From Vermamoeba vermiformis (taxonomy: Eukaryota; Tubulinea; Echinamoebida), in assembly GCA_045837725.1 (NCBI GenBank), contig JBEWZL010000188.1, positions 1 through 64,000 of the forward strand: a DNA stretch of 64,000 nt. The letters run 5' to 3'. The first letter of the stretch is position 1. Each line of letters starts with the position of its first letter. Shown here in pieces: positions 58,816 through 64,000 of the stretch. The notes beneath the pieces were generated by a model. It had not been told where the DNA came from. It saw nothing but the letters and a program-made list of their open reading frames with translations, and made no database searches. Made by a program: the position numbers and the translations under genes.

Positions 58816-61800
58816 TTAGTTATCTCCGAGTCTTTCAGCGGTCACTAAGTGATAGTCTGTACCAACAGGTAACTTGAAAGGATTATCTTTCTCCGTCTAA
58901 ATAAGATACAAAACGTTAGTTATGGTTTGGATCGGATCGACTAAATCCAGATCTTACCGCTGTGCGCTTTTCAAGGGCGACTATGAATCCCAAAATAACG
59001 ACTTTAGCCTTAATTTCTTGTTGGAAGATGTGTTCGTCTTCAGGATTCAAGAAGAAGTTGGGTGCACCAATGTTCCAGATCTCGTAAAAATCAGCCCGGT
59101 TCGGTCTAAAGGCGACCAAACAACCTCCTTCAAAACTGTTACCAAATAAGGAAATTAGTAACCATTCATGAATATCTATCGTAGGTCCCTACTTGTTCAT
59201 AGCAATGCTGTTTTGACGGTACACACTGATCAGCTGTTCTTTGTACTTGACGTCTTCTTTGGCCTCTTGCAATGCTTTTTCCATCGCTTTCATGTGTTGT
59301 TCAATTTCACGCCCGCCTTTTGAGGTCTGGTCCCAATGGTTCAAAATACGCGTAACACGTTCAGGCACAGTCCTATGAAGTAAGGTCAAGACCTACTCGA
59401 GAATCGATTACCATAAAAGGAAATTTGACTTACATGTTGTTCACGGCAGGCGACGATTTAGTCGTTGATTCAATGATTTCGAGACCTTCGCGGAATTGCG
59501 TCAATTCTTTTTCTAATTGGGCAATTTTTGCAGTCGCCGATTCTTCGTTCTTTTTCAACGAGTTAATTGTCGCTTCTCGCTTCTTAAGCTCTTCGTTGCT
59601 GTTTTTCGTTTCTTCACTTAATTTTTTCACGGTCTCTTCGAAAAGTTTTACCGTGCGATTTTTAGTGTCCAATTGTTCTTGCAATTCTTTTTTGGATAAT
59701 TCTGAAATGCTAATACTCGACGCCAAATTTTCTTCGAGCTTTTGATTATCTTGCTGCAAAGATTTGACGATATCTTGGTACTCTTCGTATTCAGTTTTTG
59801 TTTTCGTCAGCTGGATTTCTAGTTCATGAACTTCGTTGCCCAACTCGTCATTATTTTTTTTCAATTTTTCCGCTTCTGCGCTTAGCTTTTCGTTTGTGCT
59901 CTTTTCATTAGCAAGCTCAGATTTCAATTGACGAATTTGATCTTCGAGCTGTTTCTTCGTTTCCGAGAATTCTTTCGTTGAATTTTCTTGACTTTTAGCC
60001 ATCTGTTCAATCTTTTCGTGTAAAGATTTTGATTGGTCACCAAATCCAGCGATCTTTGATTCAAGTTCTTTTTTCAGCTCGCTTATTTGGGCGCTAAGCA
60101 CGGTGTTTTTGTCTTCGGCACGTTCATTTGACTCTTTGAATTGTGCGACTGTTGCACGCAAATCAATGACTTCTTTGTTCAACTTTGAAATTTCATCAAC
60201 AAGTTGGGCCTTCTCGCGAGTGAGGTTCGATTGAGTTTCTTCAAATCGGGCAATTTTTTCGGACGTTTCATCGATGACACACTTTAATTGGTCTTCTTCT
60301 TCCTTAGCTACTTTTAACTCAGTTCTAAGAGCCATCAATTGTTCACTTGCACTCTCGAGTTCAACTTTTAACTGTTCTTGCGTGCTTTTCTGGGCCGAAA
60401 TTTCTCCGTTGTGCGCCTCAGTCATTGAAAGTATTTGTTGCTTCAATTCTTTAAGTTGTAATTCCAATGCTTGTATCTCTTGTGCATCTTTTTTTTCTTT
60501 GGCTTGCATTGCACTTAATGCTTTTTCTAGTTGCTCGGCTTTTTCCGACAAAACGACTTTTTGCTTGCTCAGTTCTGTGACTTGCTGCACAAACGATCGT
60601 TTTTCTTCCGCAATGACTTTCTTTTCCATATCCGCGTCAGAAATTTGTTGTGAGAGCTCGCTGGTCTTAAGATCGTGAGACTTAAGTTGCTCCGTTAACC
60701 TCTTAATCTCTCGTTCTAATTGTGCCACGGTAGATTTGACCGTATCAGCTTCATCTTTCTTTTGTTGCAATTCTTTTCGGAGATCGAGAATGATCTCATT
60801 TGTTTGGGCAATGTCTTCCTCGACCTTGCTCACCACGAGATTCTTTTTCTTAAGTTCTTCTTCGAGGTTCGCTTGTGTGGATTGGTACTGAACTTCTGTA
60901 TCCTTCAGTTTAGTCTCTAACTTTTGAACTTGGTCTTCGAGTCTCTTGACATTGTTTTGTGATTCCAAAAGCTTCGTGCTATCACCAGACTAGTCAAAAT
61001 CGTTAGTACAAACGCGTTAGAATTTTAATAGAATGATGTACGTACTGAGTGCGAGGGTGATTGTGACTGAGCAAATGCAGATATGCTGACTTTAGTTTCT
61101 AGCTCTTGCACGCGTCGTTTGTAGTTCTTAGCCTCTTTGCGCTTTCGTTCCAGCTCGTCCTGCAACGTCTTCAACTTCTCGCTGATTGACGCACTGAACG
61201 CTAGCTGTGACTGTTGTGACGGTGACTGAGCCTTACTTTCAAGTTGCATTTTTCGCATCTCTTCATCGAGATTCATATCGGAAGCATTTCCGAAGAAATT
61301 ACTCCTCCAGTCCAGATCAACGCTGAAATCTCCTTCGACGTCGGGTAAATCTTCATCACCTCCGTCAATGTCAATATGAATGCCCGGAACTCCTGGTGGC
61401 AACCGACTTATCAGCTCTTTGGGAATATAGATGCCGTATTCCGTAATATATCTAATAATAAGATTAGTATTGCGACATTAGATCCGGATCTGTGTAAATT
61501 TCGCCCGTACTTTTCACGCTGTTTCCTTTCGTTGCTAGTAATGTTCTCTAATCTTAACCGCAGTTTCTGTAGCTCAGTCAACAACTTTCTGTGCCACGAA
61601 CGACGTCGCTTAATCTCGTGAACGTAAGAGTCGTAAGCAGGTGCCAAACACTCCAAATATACCAATTGGAACATGTCTTTCTTGTGCTTCAACAGCATGG
61701 CTCTAAAGCCATCCTTGCCGGCAATCTTATGCTGCAATGTCGTGATCTTTGATTGCAACGATGATACGCCCTTCAGTCGTTCATGAACCAGACGTGAAAG

Positions 61801-63724
61801 GTTCGTCTAAATAAAGTCATTAGTTCTGGCTAAGAATACCAATTTTAGCATGTCAGAATTACATACTTTTGATATTGCCATTAATTTGAGTTGATCGCTA
61901 AGTTCGCGGTGAGTGTTGTTCAAAAAGACCAAATTGTTCGTATGCGCTGTAATTATTGCTTTGAAACCATCGTACATATCGTCGGATACGTTTCCGCCGG
62001 ACTGCATTGTGACTTTAAGAACGTTTTGTAACTTTTGAAGGTCTAAAAATAGCGTCAAAGTTAGTTGTCAAATTGTTTCAGAGAAAATATATAACATTTC
62101 ACTTACCGTTCCAAAACGCAGAAGTAATTGCTTTAATTTCTTCGACCTTATTACTGCATGATTTTAATGTTTCTTGTTGCTGCTTAATACTACAATAATA
62201 AAAGAATTAGTAATTATTCAACACTTCCTTCGAATGTTCCGACCGGAAAAAATGCAATTTTATACTTAAAAAAGCGATTAATATGTTATAAAGCACGACT
62301 ATAAACAGTTCATTATTAATATAGTGCATCGTTTAATCAACGTGAAAAGTTTTAAGTGAAAATCAAACTACTTACTCAAAATCCATTTGCCTGTCCGTTT
62401 CTACTTTAACATTTTGATCCAATTCTTTAATTGACCGCGTTAACTCGCTAAATTTCCACCGCAACAAATCTGTTTCATTTGTGATTCGTTAGTCCAGCTC
62501 GCACAAAATCAAATGAGTACTGGTCTTAAACTTATTCTTACCGTCTTGTTCTTTGCATCGCTTAGCCCAATCACGCAGCTTATCCACGGGTATAAAATCA
62601 ATTAATGTCTTGTGTTGCTCGTCAACTAATGCCGGATCCAATTTTGTTTCTCGGAGTTTTTGCAACGTTGAGTCCATATTCTTAAATAATTTGTCATGCT
62701 CTTCTTGTTTTCGATTCACGTATTCAGTGAACGGGTCGAATATTTGCAATAACTTTCTGTCATAATCATTCAAGTTTGCAATGGCTGACCGAATTGCTGC
62801 CAATTGATTTTGTTGCTCGAAATGGCTTTGTATTATTAATCTTAACGAAGCATCTGACGAATCTAATATGGCCTATTATAGTAATAAAATTATTATTAAT
62901 CGAAGATAGCGTAATAATTTGTAATCTAAATCAAATCTCGAATTTGCAATTGCTGCGAGGTAAGATTATTCATTAATGATAAATTATGGATGAAGGGGAA
63001 TAATATTGCAATTATTTAAATAGCGCTGCAAACGCAAAGCGTAATTTTCCTTGAAAAAGTGTCGATCTGGATCTTTTTCGGCTTACCTTGGCAATATTGT
63101 ATTGATAGGAGAATTTCTGCTCGTATTGTTTTAAGTTTCTAACATGTACTGGCTCCGCTGGATTAGGTACAAACACGGGTTGCTCCGGTACTAATTGAAA
63201 TTTATTAAATTGAGATCAGATCCCGAAAACTCGATCAGAAAAAAATTAAATTGATTTCTATTACTAATTTCATTTGCAAATATAACATGAATATTATTCT
63301 TATTGTCCTATAAATTAAACTCACAATTTATAAGCGGAATCTCGTAATAGGTCTCGCTGGGTGGCGCTGAATCGATTCCCAATTGTCTCTTATCATACAA
63401 AAATATTTGCTTATCCTAAAATATTAATAAAAATATTAGTACTGCAATTTTCCTTTCATAAAGCAACGTATGAGCTCACCTGAGTTAATCCGAGCTCTGC
63501 AAACGTTTTTTGAGCCGGCAATTTCGTTCCCTCGCATAATAATATTTGCTGATCGACGGGAATATTATAATTCTCGTATACTTTTTGCTTTACATGATCA
63601 ACGCTGCATGGAAGGTTAATCCAGAATTATTTCATAATTTATTCTTTATTTTTTCAGCTTACGTGGCATTAGATGGAAAGTTAACATCAATAGATGCACC
63701 GTTATCTGCTCGTATAATTTTCAT
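58816..63724 (-). CDS. RB1CC1: FIP200/RB1CC1/Atg11 autophagy scaffold
   Basis: About 15 exons, roughly 1,300 residues. The N-terminus MKIIRADNGASIDVNFPSN followed by YNIPVDQQILLCEGTKL and DKQIFLYDKRQLG is the ubiquitin-like domain. A helical region follows (LRLIIQSHFEQQNQLAAI, RKLLQIFDPFTEYVNRKQE). YITEYGIYIPKELISRLPP and EDLPDVEG match the conserved central motif of Atg11/FIP200. A single exon (59430-60968) encodes about 500 residues of coiled coil. The C-terminal claw domain reads RADFYEIWNIGAPNFFLNPE ... AKVVILGFIVALEKRTA ... NPFKLPVGTDYHLVTAERLG. The protein scaffolds the ULK1/Atg1 complex and binds autophagy receptors through the claw. All main parts are present. Confidence 0.92.
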
Positions 63725-64000
63725 TTGTAGTTATCACTTGCAAGTAACTGTGTTATAGATGTAGATCTGAGCAAAGACCAAAACGCTCTGTGAGAGTTGT
63801 CTATGCTCGTGATCGTCAATAAATATATCTAACAATATAAATAATAAATAAAAAAAATGAGACTTGTGTGTGTTGTCTCTCTTAAGAATACAAGAAAAAA
63901 ATAATTCTCATCCGCGCGAAAAAATCAATTCGTGAAAGATTGGAAACGTGGGCTTAAGAAGAACGAATGGCTCAAAAAAATCTTCAATTGCCGTGGTGCC
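63725..64000. other. Promoter region of a gene running off the window (weak)
   Basis: Upstream of the FIP200 start. An ATG at 63967 begins MAQKNLQLPWC to the window edge and could be the start of a + gene, but 34 bases are not enough to decide. Confidence 0.25.

Noticed and set aside
59425-60920. Serine/cysteine-rich + ORFs
   Set aside because: Antisense of the FIP200 coiled-coil exon.
1-64000. tRNA, rRNA, CRISPR array or bacterial operon
   Set aside because: None of the expected cloverleaf, rRNA or repeat-spacer signals seen; spliced genes show eukaryotic nuclear DNA.

Overview
The window is nuclear DNA of a unicellular eukaryote. It holds about 20 protein genes packed on both strands, nearly all cut by many short introns (mostly about 40-60 nt, GT-AG, with a strong ACTAAC/ACTAAT-like branch site just upstream of the acceptor). 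Short spacers, few repeats and a gene set including FIP200/Atg11, acyloxyacyl hydrolase, MACPF proteins, cysteine-rich surface receptors and a phytanoyl-CoA-dioxygenase-like enzyme suggest a free-living phagotrophic amoeba (Amoebozoa-like). That placement is inference; no rRNA or other phylogenetic marker is present.

1-5224: a complete-looking DNA transposon with 23-bp terminal inverted repeats (22/23 match). It carries two divergent genes. On the + strand is a DDE-type transposase with a C-terminal chromodomain. On the - strand is a ParB-like domain protein whose C-terminal half looks like a degenerate beta-class DNA methyltransferase. A near-identical 21-bp hairpin palindrome occurs seven times: in five of the seven introns of the ParB gene, in the single transposase intron, and in the shared promoter. 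This is the best candidate for an undescribed system.

5225-12800: orphan 3' exon beside the transposon, ABHD17-like hydrolase (-), F-box-like gene (+), UDP-glycosyltransferase (-), cupin-like gene (+), and a weak small gene. 13064-22072 (+): a GPI-anchored PL26-like rhamnogalacturonan lyase relative, a large unknown gene, an NF-YA-like mini-ORF and a PhyH-family oxygenase. 22168-30932 (-): a multi-pass surface protein with a predicted propeller, then a large secreted protein with two MACPF domains and two discoidin-like domains.

31375-40267: a small conserved protein with a GC-AG intron, two SDR enzymes, an unknown secreted or cytosolic gene, a secreted protein with phage-tail-fibre-like repeats, an AAA+-like gene and a small two-TM protein. 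40420-46191: acyloxyacyl hydrolase (-) and a (6-4) photolyase/animal-type cryptochrome (+), divergent. 46401-54221 (-): a four-TM protein and a very large cysteine-rich receptor-like protein. 54556-57197 (+): a secreted propeller/EGF protein. 57357-58394 (-): a small secreted protein. 58816-63724 (-): the autophagy scaffold FIP200/RB1CC1/Atg11.

Several genes deal with bacteria, the cell surface or degradation of food (AOAH, MACPF, lyase, EGF and cysteine-rich receptors, autophagy scaffold), which fits a phagotroph, but there is no operon logic and no pathway is shared between neighbours. A few host genes have apparent one-base frame slips at homopolymers, more likely residual assembly errors than pseudogenes.
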